This document shows positions 28,181 to 37,130 of a stretch of 64,000 bases of DNA, piece after piece. Positions within the stretch are counted from its first letter, which is position 1; every line of letters starts with the position of its first letter. The stretch is from Variovorax sp. ZS18.2.2 (lineage in GTDB: Bacteria; Pseudomonadota; Gammaproteobacteria; Burkholderiales; Burkholderiaceae_C). A model generated the notes under the pieces. It was not told where the DNA came from and did not search any database. It worked only from the letters and a program-made list of their open reading frames with translations. The position numbers were made by a program, and so were the translations under genes. The stretch spans positions 558,001 to 622,000 of the forward strand of contig NZ_JANLNM010000001.1 in assembly GCF_024701975.1 (NCBI RefSeq). Direction: 5' to 3'.

Positions 28181-29281
28181 CTATTGCTCCATGGCGGCCT
28201 TGACCTCCTGGCCGAGATCGAGCACCGACATCGCGTAGTAGCTGCTCCAGTTGTAGCGCGTGATCACGTAGAAGTTGCGCGTGCCTGCCACGTAGGTGGG
28301 CGGTGCGTCGGCGCCGTTCTGCAGTTCGACGAGCGCGAGCAGGCCCTTGTGGCGGATGCCTTCGCCTTCGGGCACCGCACCGGCGGCCACGAAGCTGTCG
28401 GCACTGAAGCTCGGGAGGATGTCGGGTGCCAGCAGCAGGGCCTTCTTCAGTCGCGCCTCCTCGAAGTGCACCGGGTAGGTCGCCGGCATGCCGGGCTTCC
28501 ATCCGAAGGCCTTGAAGTAGCTCGCGACCGAGCCGATCACATCGGCAGGGTTGTTGACGAGATCGATGCGGCTGTCGCCATCGAAGTCGACCGCGTACTT
28601 GGCGATGCTGCTGGGCATGAATTGCGGCATGCCCATGGCACCAGCGTAGCTGCCGAGGGGAACGAGCGGGTCTTCGGCGGTGCGGCTCTCGGTGCTCAGG
28701 AAGCTTTCGAGTTCGCCGCGAAAGAAGGCTTCGCGCTCGGCCGCGCGCGGATGGCCCTGCGGGAAATCGAACGACAGCGTGGCGAGCGCGTCGATCACCC
28801 GGAAGTTGCCCATGTTGCGGCCGTAGATGGTTTCCACGCCGATGATGCCGACGACGATTTCGGGCGGCACGCCGTACACCTGCTCGGCCCGCGCCAGCGT
28901 GGCCGCGTTGTCGCGCCAGAAGCGTACGCCGGCCGCGATGCGCACCGGATCGATGAAGCGGCTGCGGTAGGCCTGCCAGTTCTTCACCGTGCCCACCGGG
29001 CCCGGCAGCATCAGCCGCGGCACGTTGGGCAGGAAGCGCGCGCTGCCGATGGTGGCGCGCACCCATTCGCGGTCGAGGCCGCGGCGTGCGGCCACGTCGT
29101 CCGCGAATTGCATGGCGTCGTCGCGCGTGGCGTAGGGGGTGCTGCCGCGTACGGGATTCGAGGCGCCGTTGCGGCCGCTGGAGGATTTCTGGGCCGAAGC
29201 CCCTGTGGAACCTACGCAGCAAGCGACGAGAAGAACGATGGCGGCGGTGGCGCGGGAGGGCTTGGGAAGAAAGAATCGCAT
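28181..29281 (-). CDS. mltB: Lytic murein transglycosylase B
   Basis: A 366-residue peptidoglycan lytic transglycosylase that cuts the MurNAc-GlcNAc bond to give 1,6-anhydro ends. A Sec signal peptide (A-T-A-A-I-V-L-L-V-A-C-C) is followed by the MltB domain, with catalytic Glu in I-G-V-E-T-I-Y-G-R-N and the family segment G-A-M-G-M-P-Q-F-M-P-S-S. Two cysteines at the end of the hydrophobic core raise the possibility of a lipoprotein, but no clean lipobox is seen. The start at 29281 is the one that gives the signal peptide; the upstream open frame is the antisense of the next gene. It is encoded downstream of the transglutaminase-domain gene. Confidence 0.93.
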   Translation of the reverse strand: MRFFLPKPSRATAAIVLLVACCVGSTGASAQKSSSGRNGASNPVRGSTPYATRDDAMQFADDVAARRGLDREWVRATIGSARFLPNVPRLMLPGPVGTVKNWQAYRSRFIDPVRIAAGVRFWRDNAATLARAEQVYGVPPEIVVGIIGVETIYGRNMGNFRVIDALATLSFDFPQGHPRAAEREAFFRGELESFLSTESRTAEDPLVPLGSYAGAMGMPQFMPSSIAKYAVDFDGDSRIDLVNNPADVIGSVASYFKAFGWKPGMPATYPVHFEEARLKKALLLAPDILPSFSADSFVAAGAVPEGEGIRHKGLLALVELQNGADAPPTYVAGTRNFYVITRYNWSSYYAMSVLDLGQEVKAAMEQ

Positions 29282-29334
29282 CGGCCGATTGTGCCGCCCG
29301 CCCGCGCGGGGCTGCCGGCAGGACACATGTGGTT

Positions 29335-31356
29335 TCAGCCGCGTGGATTCGCGACAGGCCAGGCCAGGCGACGGAACTCCGCGCGCAGGGCCGCGAGCGT
29401 TTCGGGCGCGGCCTGCGCATAGCGCTGGGCTTCGAGCTTGAGCAGCCAGTCGCGAACCGGTCGCGCGGCGGGGCCGAAACGCGCGTCGGCCTGCGCAGCC
29501 ATCTGGCGTGGCGGGGCGGTCTCGGGCACCGCGAGGCCGGCTTTCGCGAGGCGCGCGCGGGCCTGGCCGAGGAGGCGCAGCCAGGGGTCGTGCCGGCTGC
29601 GCTCCCACAGCGTCCAGCCTGCGCCGGCGAGGCTCGCGGCGATGACCAGGTAGAGCAGCACGTAGGCAAGGTCTTCCAGGCTCGGCGCGTCGAAGCCGAG
29701 GTTCTTCAGCAGGTTGAGCTGGCGGCTCTGGGTGTAGTTGAGCACCCACTGGTTCCAGCCGTTGTTCACCGCCTCCCAGGCGGCGCGCAGGTTCTGCACC
29801 AGCGTCGGGCTCATGGCGCCGATGGCTCCGGCGAAGAGGCCCGGCTGCGGCATGAGCCGCTGCAACTGGCCGATGCGGCCCGGTGCGACCGAGGCCGTCG
29901 GGTCCACGCGCACCCAGCCGGAGCCCTCTTGCCAGACTTCGGTCCAGGCGTGCGCATCGCGCTGGCGCACGATCCAGTAGTTGTCGATGGTGTTGAGCTC
30001 GCCGCCCTGGTAGCCCGTCACGATGCGCGAGGGAATGCCCAGGTTGCGCATCAGCACCACAAAGGCCGAGGCGATGTGCTCGCAGAAGCCTTCCTTGCGA
30101 TCGAACCAGAATTCGTCGGCCGTGTCGTCGCCGTAGATGCCGGGCTCCAGCGTGTAGGTGTAGCCGCCGGTGCGAAGCCGCTGCAACGCGGCCTGGACGA
30201 GGACGGGCGTGGCGGCGCCGGCCAGCGCCGGGTCGTTGCGCATTTCTGCTGCGAGCGCGGCGGTGCGCGGGTTCGTGCCGGGCGGCAGTGCCAGGTAGGC
30301 CTGCAACTGCCCGCCGGCACGGCGCACCGGACCGCTCTGGAATCGCGGGTAGCTTTCAGCGCGATAGCGCAGCAGGTCGGTGACGGGGCGGTTCGAAATC
30401 CACTGAAGGTCGGGCGTGCCCAAGACTTCAAGGCCTGGGGCTTCGGGTGCCTTCTGCGCTGCGTCGAGCGTCAGCAGCCAGGGGCGGTTGTTGGGTTCGA
30501 GCGTGACTTCGTAGCGCACCGGCTCACCGGTCACCCGCAGGTTGGCGAGCCCTTGTCCGCCGCGCCCCCATGGCGGGAGCGCCGTCCACTCGCGGCCGTC
30601 GAACTGGCCGAGCACCGGTCCGCGAAAGTAGAGCAGGCTCTGCGGCGGCGCGCGGTTGTCGTCGAACTTGACGCGCGCGGCAATGCTGTCGTCCAGCGCC
30701 AACTCGGCGATGGTGCCAACGCGCATCGTGTTCGAGAGGCCCATGCGCCCGGCCATCGCATCGCCCGGCGTGCCCCACAGCGGCGCGAAGCGCGGGAACA
30801 GCAGGAACAGCGCGAGCATGATCGGCGCGCCGGCCAGGGCCATCCATCCGGCCGTGCGCGCGGCCTGCAGCAGCGACGGCTTGCCCACGGGCATGTGCGC
30901 GTTGACCAGCGCCGTGAGCAGGCCCAGCAGCGCGAGCAGCATCGTGAAGGCCGTCAGCAGCGACTGCGAGTAGAAGAAGTTCGTGAGCATCGCGAAGAAG
31001 CCCAGGAAGAAAACGACGAAGGCGTCCCGGCGGGCGCGCAGCTCCAGTGTCTTGAGGGCCAGCAGGATCACGATCAGCGTGACGCCTGCGTCGCGGCCGA
31101 GCAGGGTGCGGTGGGTGGCGTAGGTGCCTGCCAACGCCAGTGCGAGCAGGGCGATGCGCCACCAGCGGCTGGGGAGTGGGCGGGCTTCTATGGCCAGCGA
31201 GCCGCGCCAGAGGAGGACCAGGGCTGTCAGGGCTGTGCACCACCAGGGCAAGTTTTCTACTTGTGGCAGGACTATCAATGCGATGACTGTCAGCAGGAAG
31301 AGGGTGTCTCTTGCATCCCTTGGGAGGGCTGCGAGCTTGACCAGCAGTTTGTTCAT
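29335..31356 (-). CDS. DUF3488/transglutaminase-domain membrane protein (TgpA-like)
   Basis: A 673-residue inner-membrane protein with about six N-terminal helices (residues ~15-195) and a periplasmic transglutaminase-like domain, followed by a C-terminal helix and tail. The catalytic triad is visible: Cys425 in E-G-F-C-E-H-I, His469 in R-D-A-H-A-W-T-E-V-W, and Asp in R-V-D-P-T-A. TgpA of Pseudomonas aeruginosa, of the same build, is essential and thought to act in the cell envelope. The gene normally follows moxR and DUF58 genes in one operon; here that order is kept but a 598-bp inverted repeat lies between DUF58 and this gene. ATG 31356 is the start that begins the membrane domain. Confidence 0.9.
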   Translation of the reverse strand: MNKLLVKLAALPRDARDTLFLLTVIALIVLPQVENLPWWCTALTALVLLWRGSLAIEARPLPSRWWRIALLALALAGTYATHRTLLGRDAGVTLIVILLALKTLELRARRDAFVVFFLGFFAMLTNFFYSQSLLTAFTMLLALLGLLTALVNAHMPVGKPSLLQAARTAGWMALAGAPIMLALFLLFPRFAPLWGTPGDAMAGRMGLSNTMRVGTIAELALDDSIAARVKFDDNRAPPQSLLYFRGPVLGQFDGREWTALPPWGRGGQGLANLRVTGEPVRYEVTLEPNNRPWLLTLDAAQKAPEAPGLEVLGTPDLQWISNRPVTDLLRYRAESYPRFQSGPVRRAGGQLQAYLALPPGTNPRTAALAAEMRNDPALAGAATPVLVQAALQRLRTGGYTYTLEPGIYGDDTADEFWFDRKEGFCEHIASAFVVLMRNLGIPSRIVTGYQGGELNTIDNYWIVRQRDAHAWTEVWQEGSGWVRVDPTASVAPGRIGQLQRLMPQPGLFAGAIGAMSPTLVQNLRAAWEAVNNGWNQWVLNYTQSRQLNLLKNLGFDAPSLEDLAYVLLYLVIAASLAGAGWTLWERSRHDPWLRLLGQARARLAKAGLAVPETAPPRQMAAQADARFGPAARPVRDWLLKLEAQRYAQAAPETLAALRAEFRRLAWPVANPRG

Positions 31357-31380
31357 GCGGCGAGCCCCTGGCGGGGGGCG

Positions 31381-31978
31381 GAGGCCGGGTCTCGCCCCGG
31401 CGGGCGACTCACTTTCTTTTGCTTCGCCAAAAGAAAGTAAGCAAAGAAAAGGCGACCCCGCTGTCTGCGACCCCTTCGCGTTGCTACGGGGCAACCTGCG
31501 GTGCTCGCGGTTCGCGGGGTCTCGCAGAACTCGCTTCGCTCAAACAGCTGCGAGCCCTGATCCGCGAACCGCTGCGCTCCTCGGCGCAGCCAGAGGGGCT
31601 TGGGCACCGAATGGGCCTTTGCTTCGCTCGGCACGAGGGGCAGACACGCTGGCGCGTGTCTGCCTTGAATTGGGCGTAGGTGTTGTGCGGGGTGCAAGGC
31701 CAAGCGAAGCGTCGGCCCGAATTGTCTTGAACGCCGAGCGCAGCGATGGCGCGTGCTAAAGCCCTTCTGTATGCGCCGAGGAGCGGAGCGTTTCGCGGAC
31801 AAGGGCTCGCCCCTGTTTGAGCGAAGCGAGTTTGGGCGAGACCCCGCGAAACGTGAGCACCGCAGGTTGCCCGTAGCGAAGCGAAGGGTCGCAGACAGCA
31901 GGGTCGCCTTTTCTTTGGCTACTTTCTTTTGGCGAAGCAAAAGAAAGTAGCTCGCCCGCCGGGGCGAGACCCGGCCTC
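31381..31978. repeat. 598-bp imperfect inverted repeat
   Basis: Two arms of about 219 bp (31381-31599 and 31761-31978) are inverted copies of each other at clearly over 80 % identity by eye. Both outer ends read gaggccgggtctcgccccgg inward. Each arm also contains its own palindrome, actttcttttgcttcgccaa followed by aagaaagt. The 160-bp centre has a separate perfect stem (gcagacacgc at 31640 with gcgtgtctgc at 31654). No open frame in it looks like a gene. The sequence type is, from memory, widespread in Comamonadaceae genomes. It could form a large RNA hairpin or DNA cruciform. Confidence 0.85.
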
Positions 31979-31999
31979 GGAAAGAAAACTCATCGACTC

Positions 32000-32977
32000 T
32001 CAACATAAAGCCAACGCCTCCAGACAGGCCCGCTTGTGCGCCTCACCCTGCGAAGGCTTCATCACCCGGCCCGCCACGCGGACGCCGTAATCCACCCCCA
32101 GCCGATCCGCCATCAACACCCAGGCACAGAGCCGCGACAGCCGGGCCTCGGTATCGGGAAGCCCGGCGGCCTGCGCATCGAGCCAGAGTTCTTCACGCTG
32201 CGTGTGCTGCGTGTCACGGCTGACGAGGTCTTCCGACCCGGCCGCCTGCGCGCGCGCAGCCTTCTTCCAGACCACCAGCTTGAGCGGATCCCCACGCCGG
32301 TACGCACGCACGCCGTCGTACTCGCCAGCGCCATGCGCACGCTGCGCAGCCGAAATGGCCGCCGACCCCGACAAGGGTTCGCCAGGCGGCAGCGGCGGCG
32401 GATGCGCCTCGGGCGCCGGATACACCAGCATCTGCGCCGCAGGGCGCCAGACCGTCCACACGCGGAACGTGCCCAGCGGAAAGCGCGTCTCGGCGGTCAG
32501 CGGTGGTACTGGATGCAGCCCGCGCCGCTCAGGCAGGAAAGCGATCTCGACCGTGGACGTGCCTTCGGCCGGCACATCGGTCCAGGCCCACTGTCCGCTG
32601 CCGCGCACCGCCATCCCGATGCCATAGCGCACGCTGCGCCGCTCGTTGTGCAGCACCACCCGGAAGACGGCCGCGGCCCCGGCGTAGTGCGCCTCGGGCG
32701 GCATCATGCGCATCGCGAGGCCGCGCAGCGTGGCATGGCACACGTGCATGCCCACCGCAACGCTGCCGGCCAGCAAGAAGGTCAGCAGATAGCCGAGGTT
32801 GAGCTGGTAGTTGATCGACGCGACCAGCAGCACGAGCAATGTGGCCGCCAGCGTCCAGCCGGCCCGCGTGGGCACGATGTAGACGTTGCGCTGGGTGAGC
32901 TCCAGCGTGTCCGACGGCGGCCGCCGGGACAGGAACCAGCCGTCGATGCGTGCGCGCAGGGCGCCGACCGGGCTCAC
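32000..32977 (-). CDS. DUF58 domain protein
   Basis: A 325-residue protein with two adjacent membrane helices near the N terminus (about 38-78, G-W-T-L-A-A-T-L-L-V-L and G-Y-L-L-T-F-L-L-A). A soluble domain follows with the DUF58 signature G-E-Y-D-G-V-R-A-Y-R-R-G-D near residue 222, then V-V-W-K-K-A-A-R. DUF58 proteins are partners of MoxR ATPases and often carry a von Willebrand-like fold. The start codon overlaps the moxR stop by four bases, so the pair is coupled. The role is likely in envelope assembly together with the transglutaminase-domain protein encoded after the inverted repeat. Confidence 0.88.
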   Translation of the reverse strand: MSPVGALRARIDGWFLSRRPPSDTLELTQRNVYIVPTRAGWTLAATLLVLLVASINYQLNLGYLLTFLLAGSVAVGMHVCHATLRGLAMRMMPPEAHYAGAAAVFRVVLHNERRSVRYGIGMAVRGSGQWAWTDVPAEGTSTVEIAFLPERRGLHPVPPLTAETRFPLGTFRVWTVWRPAAQMLVYPAPEAHPPPLPPGEPLSGSAAISAAQRAHGAGEYDGVRAYRRGDPLKLVVWKKAARAQAAGSEDLVSRDTQHTQREELWLDAQAAGLPDTEARLSRLCAWVLMADRLGVDYGVRVAGRVMKPSQGEAHKRACLEALALC

Positions 32978-33906
32978 GGCAATGGCACCGCCGCGATCAT
33001 TGCGCGCACCTGCTCGACGGCGCCCCGGCCCGCATCGCCCACGGGCGTGAGCCGGTGCGCGATCGTCTGCGGCAGCACGGACTGCACATCGTCCGGCGCC
33101 ACGTAATTGCGGTTGGCCAGAAGCGCCTGCGCTTTCGCGGCGCGCAGCACCGCGATGCCGGCGCGCGGCGACAGGCCCTGCAGGAACCAGCGGCCCGAAC
33201 GCGTGGCGGCGATCAGGTCCTGCACGTAGTTGAGCAGAGGTTCCGACGCATGCACCTGCTGCACGCGCTGCTGGATGGCAGTGAGTTCGCCGGCGGTCAG
33301 CATCGCGGGCAGGCCGGCCAGCATCTCGCGCCGGTCGGCGCCCGAGAGCAGCAGCCGCTCGGCGGCGCGGTCCGGGTAGCCGAGCGAGATGCGCATCAGG
33401 AAGCGGTCGAGCTGCGATTCGGGCAGCGCGAAGGTGCCCAACTGGTCCTGCGGGTTCTGCGTGGCGATCACGAAGAAGGGTGTGGGCAGCGGGCGGGTCT
33501 CGCCTTCGATGGTGACCTGCTTTTCCTCCATCGCCTCGAGCAGGGCGCTCTGGGTCTTGGGGCTTGCGCGGTTGATTTCGTCGGCCAGCAGCACCTGGGC
33601 AAAGATCGGTCCGGGGTGGAACACGAAGGCCTGCTGGCCCCGGTCATAGATCGCGACCCCCGAAAGATCGCCCGGCATCAGGTCGGCAGTGAACTGGACC
33701 CGCGAAAACTGTAAACCGAATGTGTGCGAAAGCGCATGGGCAAGGGTGGTCTTGCCGACCCCCGGCACATCCTCGATCAGCAGGTGTCCCCCAGCGAGCA
33801 GGCAGGCCACACAGTCGCGCACCTGGGCCTCTTTGCCAACGATCACCGTGTTAAGCTGACTCAGCAAAGTGGCAAGCTTCGCAGCAATGTCCATATTTGT
33901 ATCCAT
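32974..33906 (-). CDS. MoxR-family AAA ATPase
   Basis: A 310-residue AAA+ ATPase of the MoxR/RavA group, thought to act as a chaperone that activates partner complexes. Walker A is G-V-G-K-T-T in the segment E-D-V-P-G-V-G-K-T-T (about residue 46), Walker B is L-L-A-D-E-I-N-R-A (about 108), sensor 1 is I-A-T-Q-N-P (about 149), and the AAA lid is C-terminal. The start could be ATG 33906 or ATG 33894; neither has a clear ribosome site, and a longer frame begins at 33978. It heads the moxR-DUF58-transglutaminase operon and diverges from the deacetylase-family gene with a short AT-rich spacer that should carry both promoters. Confidence 0.92.
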   Translation of the reverse strand: MDTNMDIAAKLATLLSQLNTVIVGKEAQVRDCVACLLAGGHLLIEDVPGVGKTTLAHALSHTFGLQFSRVQFTADLMPGDLSGVAIYDRGQQAFVFHPGPIFAQVLLADEINRASPKTQSALLEAMEEKQVTIEGETRPLPTPFFVIATQNPQDQLGTFALPESQLDRFLMRISLGYPDRAAERLLLSGADRREMLAGLPAMLTAGELTAIQQRVQQVHASEPLLNYVQDLIAATRSGRWFLQGLSPRAGIAVLRAAKAQALLANRNYVAPDDVQSVLPQTIAHRLTPVGDAGRGAVEQVRAMIAAVPLP

Positions 33907-33970
33907 ATGCAAACGATACCGTAAGACCTTGCGGCCCCATGCCGCGTGAGGTCTAGACGCGACAAGAGAC

Positions 33971-34924
33971 ATGGGCAAGACAGGCTACTTCACACACCGC
34001 GACTTCTGGAAGCACGACATGGGCCGGGGTCATCCCGAGTGCCCCGAGCGACTGGATGCCATCGAAGACCGGCTGCTTCTGACCGGCGTCAGTGATGCGC
34101 TCGAGCATTGCGACGTGCCGCTGGCCACCCTGGAGCAACTCACCCGGGCTCACAGCGTGGAGCATGTCGAGCTTCTCGAAGAACTCCATATGCGCCTTGT
34201 GGCCGACGAGCCCGCTGGCGGCCCCGACCACGCGCAGCTCGATCCCGACACCTCCCTGAACCGCTTCACGCTGCTGGCCGCACGCCGCGGCGCCGGCGCG
34301 GCCATCGCCGCGACCGATGCGGTGATCGCGGGGGACATCGAGAACGCCTTCTGCTCCGTGCGCCCGCCGGGCCACCACGCCTGCCGCGAGCGGGCGATGG
34401 GCTTCTGCTTCTTCAACAACATCGCCATTGCCGCGCGCCATGCGCTCGAGGTGCATGGCTACGACCGCGTGGCCATCGTCGACTTCGACGTGCACCACGG
34501 CAACGGAACAGAGAACATCCTCTCGAACGATCCGCGTGTGCTGATGGTCGGCTTCTTCCAGCACCCGTTCTACCCGTACAGCGGCACCGAGCACCCCGCG
34601 TCGAACATGCTGAACCTGCCGATCCCGGCCTACACCCGGGGCATGGACGTGCGCGAACTCATCGAAGCCGCCTGGATGCCGCGGCTCGAAGAGTTCCGGC
34701 CGCAAATGATCTTCATCAGCGCGGGTTTCGACGCCCATCGCGAAGACGACCTGGGCCAGCTCGGCCTGACCGAGAACGACTTTGCCTGGATCACCAGCCG
34801 CATCCACGACGTTGCCAAGCGCCATGCGCGCGGCCGCATCGTCTCGATGCTCGAAGGCGGCTACAACCTCGATGCGCTGGCGCGCAGTGTCGAAGCGCAC
34901 ATCCGCGTCCTGGCCGATCTGTAA
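33971..34924 (+). CDS. Histone deacetylase-family amidohydrolase
   Basis: A 317-residue zinc-dependent deacetylase of the HDAC/acetylpolyamine amidohydrolase superfamily. The active-site pair His135-His136 is in R-P-P-G-H-H-A. The zinc ligands are Asp173 and His175 in D-F-D-V-H-H-G-N-G-T and Asp254 in A-G-F-D-A-H, and the transition-state Tyr298 is in E-G-G-Y. All catalytic residues are therefore present. Bacterial members remove acetyl groups from polyamines, acetoin-like compounds or short acyl-lysines; the substrate cannot be told here. It is cytoplasmic and lies 24 bases before the MscS gene. Confidence 0.9.
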   Translation: MGKTGYFTHRDFWKHDMGRGHPECPERLDAIEDRLLLTGVSDALEHCDVPLATLEQLTRAHSVEHVELLEELHMRLVADEPAGGPDHAQLDPDTSLNRFTLLAARRGAGAAIAATDAVIAGDIENAFCSVRPPGHHACRERAMGFCFFNNIAIAARHALEVHGYDRVAIVDFDVHHGNGTENILSNDPRVLMVGFFQHPFYPYSGTEHPASNMLNLPIPAYTRGMDVRELIEAAWMPRLEEFRPQMIFISAGFDAHREDDLGQLGLTENDFAWITSRIHDVAKRHARGRIVSMLEGGYNLDALARSVEAHIRVLADL

Positions 34925-34948
34925 CGCCACGGGCGCAAGCATGGCGCC

Positions 34949-36244
34949 ATGTTTTCTGAACCGATGAATTTCAACGACTTCCTACAACGCCTGAAACAGG
35001 TCGATGCGACCGGCATCGGCATCGAACTGAGCGTGCTGGTGGCCTGCGTGGCCCTGGCATGGGCCATCTGCAAATGGTTCGGGCGCGACCAGCCCAAGGA
35101 CTCCATCTGGTTCGGCGAAAGCACCTTCGACGGGCTGCTGTTCCCGCTGTTGTCGCTGGTGTTCACCGATCTCGCGCGGCGCGTGGTGATCGATTTCCAG
35201 CCGGTGCTGGTGCTGCGCATCGCGGTGTCGGTGTTCCTGTCGCTCGCGGTCATCCGGCTGTTCGCGCGGGTGCTCAGGGCGGTGTTTCCCACGTCCAACT
35301 TGGTGCGGTTGATCGAGCGCACGATCTCGTGGCTAGCCTGGATCGCGGCTGTGCTCTGGATCGTCGGGCTGCTGCCGCCCGTGCTGGCCGAACTGGACAA
35401 CATCACGCTGGCGTTCGGCAAGACGCGCGTGAGTGTGCAGACGATCTTCCAGGGCGTGCTGTCGGCCGGGCTGGTGCTGGTGATCGCGCTGTGGATCGCC
35501 TCGACCATCGAGAAGCGCATCCTGCGCGAGGCCGTCACCGACCTGTCGATGCGCAAGGTGGCGTCGAACGCGGTGCGCGCCTTCCTGCTGCTGATCGGCT
35601 TGTTGTTCGCGCTGTCGGCGGTGGGGGTGGACCTCACGGCGCTCTCGGTGCTGGGCGGCGCGCTCGGCGTGGGCCTGGGCTTCGGGCTGCAGAAGCTGGC
35701 GGCCAACTACGTGAGCGGCTTCGTGATCCTGCTGGAGCGCTCGATCCGCATCGGCGACAACGTGAAGGTCGATACCTTCGAAGGCCGCATCACCGACATC
35801 AAGACGCGCTACACGCTCATCCGCGCGGGCAACGGGCGCGAGGCTATCGTGCCGAACGAATCGCTGATCACCAGCCGGGTGGAGAACCTTTCGCTGGCTG
35901 ACCGCAAGTTCAACATCACGACCAACATCGTGGTCGGCTACGAGAGCGACGTGGCGCGGGTGCAGGCCATTTTGTGCGAGGCCGCGAAGTCGCAGGCACG
36001 GGTGATGACCGACCCGGAGCCGGTGGCCTACCTCGTGAACTTCGCGCCCGACGGGCTCGAGTTCAGCCTGCACTTCTGGGTGGCCGACCCGGACAAGGGC
36101 AAGGACAACGTGCGCTCGGCCATCAACGTGGCCATTCTCGAAGGGCTGCGGGGAGCGGGCATCGACATTCCCTATCCGCAGCGGGTGGTGCGAGTGGAAT
36201 CTTTGCCGTCGGGAATCGCACCAGCGTCCGACGCTGTTTTATAA
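34949..36244 (+). CDS. MscS-family mechanosensitive channel
   Basis: A 431-residue channel with extra N-terminal membrane helices compared with the 286-residue E. coli MscS. Predicted helices lie near 24-44, 62-82, 86-106, 124-146 and 165-186. The pore-lining helix is at 230-260, with the Gly/Ala pattern L-S-V-L-G-G-A-L-G-V-G-L-G-F-G-L-Q-K-L. The MscS beta domain follows (L-L-E-R-S-I-R-I-G-D-N-V near 261). It releases solutes during hypo-osmotic shock. The start could be ATG 34949 or ATG 34964. Its TAA stop lies inside a perfect TATAAT that may serve as the -10 box of the following etf operon. Confidence 0.9.
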   Translation: MFSEPMNFNDFLQRLKQVDATGIGIELSVLVACVALAWAICKWFGRDQPKDSIWFGESTFDGLLFPLLSLVFTDLARRVVIDFQPVLVLRIAVSVFLSLAVIRLFARVLRAVFPTSNLVRLIERTISWLAWIAAVLWIVGLLPPVLAELDNITLAFGKTRVSVQTIFQGVLSAGLVLVIALWIASTIEKRILREAVTDLSMRKVASNAVRAFLLLIGLLFALSAVGVDLTALSVLGGALGVGLGFGLQKLAANYVSGFVILLERSIRIGDNVKVDTFEGRITDIKTRYTLIRAGNGREAIVPNESLITSRVENLSLADRKFNITTNIVVGYESDVARVQAILCEAAKSQARVMTDPEPVAYLVNFAPDGLEFSLHFWVADPDKGKDNVRSAINVAILEGLRGAGIDIPYPQRVVRVESLPSGIAPASDAVL

Positions 36245-36270
36245 TCGCCGAAAAGCACGATCGTTCTTTT
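36240..36270 (+). promoter_or_regulatory. Candidate etf promoter -10 box and near-perfect 20-bp palindromic operator
   Basis: A perfect TATAAT at 36240-36245 overlaps the mscS stop codon; no good -35 box is seen 17 bases upstream. It is followed by a 20-bp palindrome at 36251-36270 with core ACGATCGT and arms aaaag-c / t-ctttt, broken by a single mismatched pair. The palindrome would sit on or just after the transcription start, a repressor position. TetR-type fatty-acid regulators of betaproteobacteria use operators of this general shape, so control by acyl-CoA availability is a reasonable inference. Confidence 0.55.
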
Positions 36271-36378
36271 TAAGGCCTGCAGTGCCGACAGGAAGAATGG
36301 AGAGGCTGCAAAGGTCGCGTCCTAGAATGACCGGTTGCCCTCGAAGCCCCCTTTTTGCAATCCAATGGAGTCAAGTCA

Positions 36379-37128
36379 ATGAAGGTTCTTGTGCCTGTCA
36401 AACGGGTCGTCGATTACAATGTGAAGGTGCGCGTCAAGAGCGACGGCACCGGGGTGGACATTGCCAACGTCAAGATGAGCATGAACCCCTTTGACGAGAT
36501 CGCTGTCGAAGAAGCTGTGCGTCTGAAAGAGAAGGGCGTTGTGACCGAAGTCATCGCCGTCTCCTGCGGCGATGCGAAGTGCCAGGAAACCCTGCGCACC
36601 GCGATGGCCATCGGTGCGGATCGCGGCATCCTGGTCGAAACGACTGAAGAGCTGCAGCCGCTGGCTGTCGCCAAGCTCCTCAAGGCGCTGGTCGACAAGG
36701 AACAACCGTCGCTCATCATCCTCGGCAAGCAAGCCATCGATGACGACGCGAACCAGACCGGCCAGATGCTGGCTGCACTGGCCGATCTGCCGCAAGCCAC
36801 CTTCGCCTCGAAGGTCGATCTCGCGGCCGACAAGGTCACCGTGGCGCGCGAAGTCGACGGCGGTATGGAAACGCTGACGCTCACGCTGCCCGCGGTCATC
36901 ACGACCGACCTGCGCCTGAACGAGCCGCGCTACGTCACGCTGCCCAACATCATGAAGGCCAAGAAGAAGCAGCTGGACATCTTCAAGCCCGAAGACCTGG
37001 GCGTCGATGTGAAGCCCCGCCTGAAGACCCTGAAGGTCAGCGAGCCTCCGAAGCGCGGCGCTGGCATCAAGGTGCCTGACGTGGCGACGCTGGTGGACAA
37101 ACTGAAGAACGAAGCGAAGGTGATCTGA
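36379..37128 (+). CDS. etfB: Electron transfer flavoprotein beta subunit
   Basis: A 249-residue EtfB. The N terminus [12 protein letters not shown] and the segment [14 protein letters not shown] are family hallmarks. The AMP-binding region follows at G-A-D-R-G-I-L-V and [10 protein letters not shown]. With EtfA it accepts electrons from acyl-CoA dehydrogenases and passes them to ETF:quinone oxidoreductase, which is not in this window. The ATG at 36379 is chosen because family proteins start here; a frame open from 36355 adds eight unlikely residues. The etfA gene follows after two bases, and an acyl-CoA dehydrogenase gene follows that. Confidence 0.97.
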   Translation: MKVLVPVKRVVDYNVKVRVKSDGTGVDIANVKMSMNPFDEIAVEEAVRLKEKGVVTEVIAVSCGDAKCQETLRTAMAIGADRGILVETTEELQPLAVAKLLKALVDKEQPSLIILGKQAIDDDANQTGQMLAALADLPQATFASKVDLAADKVTVAREVDGGMETLTLTLPAVITTDLRLNEPRYVTLPNIMKAKKKQLDIFKPEDLGVDVKPRLKTLKVSEPPKRGAGIKVPDVATLVDKLKNEAKVI

Positions 37129-37130
37129 AC

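Noticed and set aside
29086..31440. A 784-codon plus-strand open frame opposite the transglutaminase-domain gene
   Set aside because: The minus-strand product has a complete catalytic triad and membrane helices. The plus-strand frame is low-complexity and lacks any motif.
31419..31950. Short open frames inside the arms of the 598-bp inverted repeat
   Set aside because: The two arms are inverted copies, so frames recur by symmetry; no ribosome site or domain supports them.
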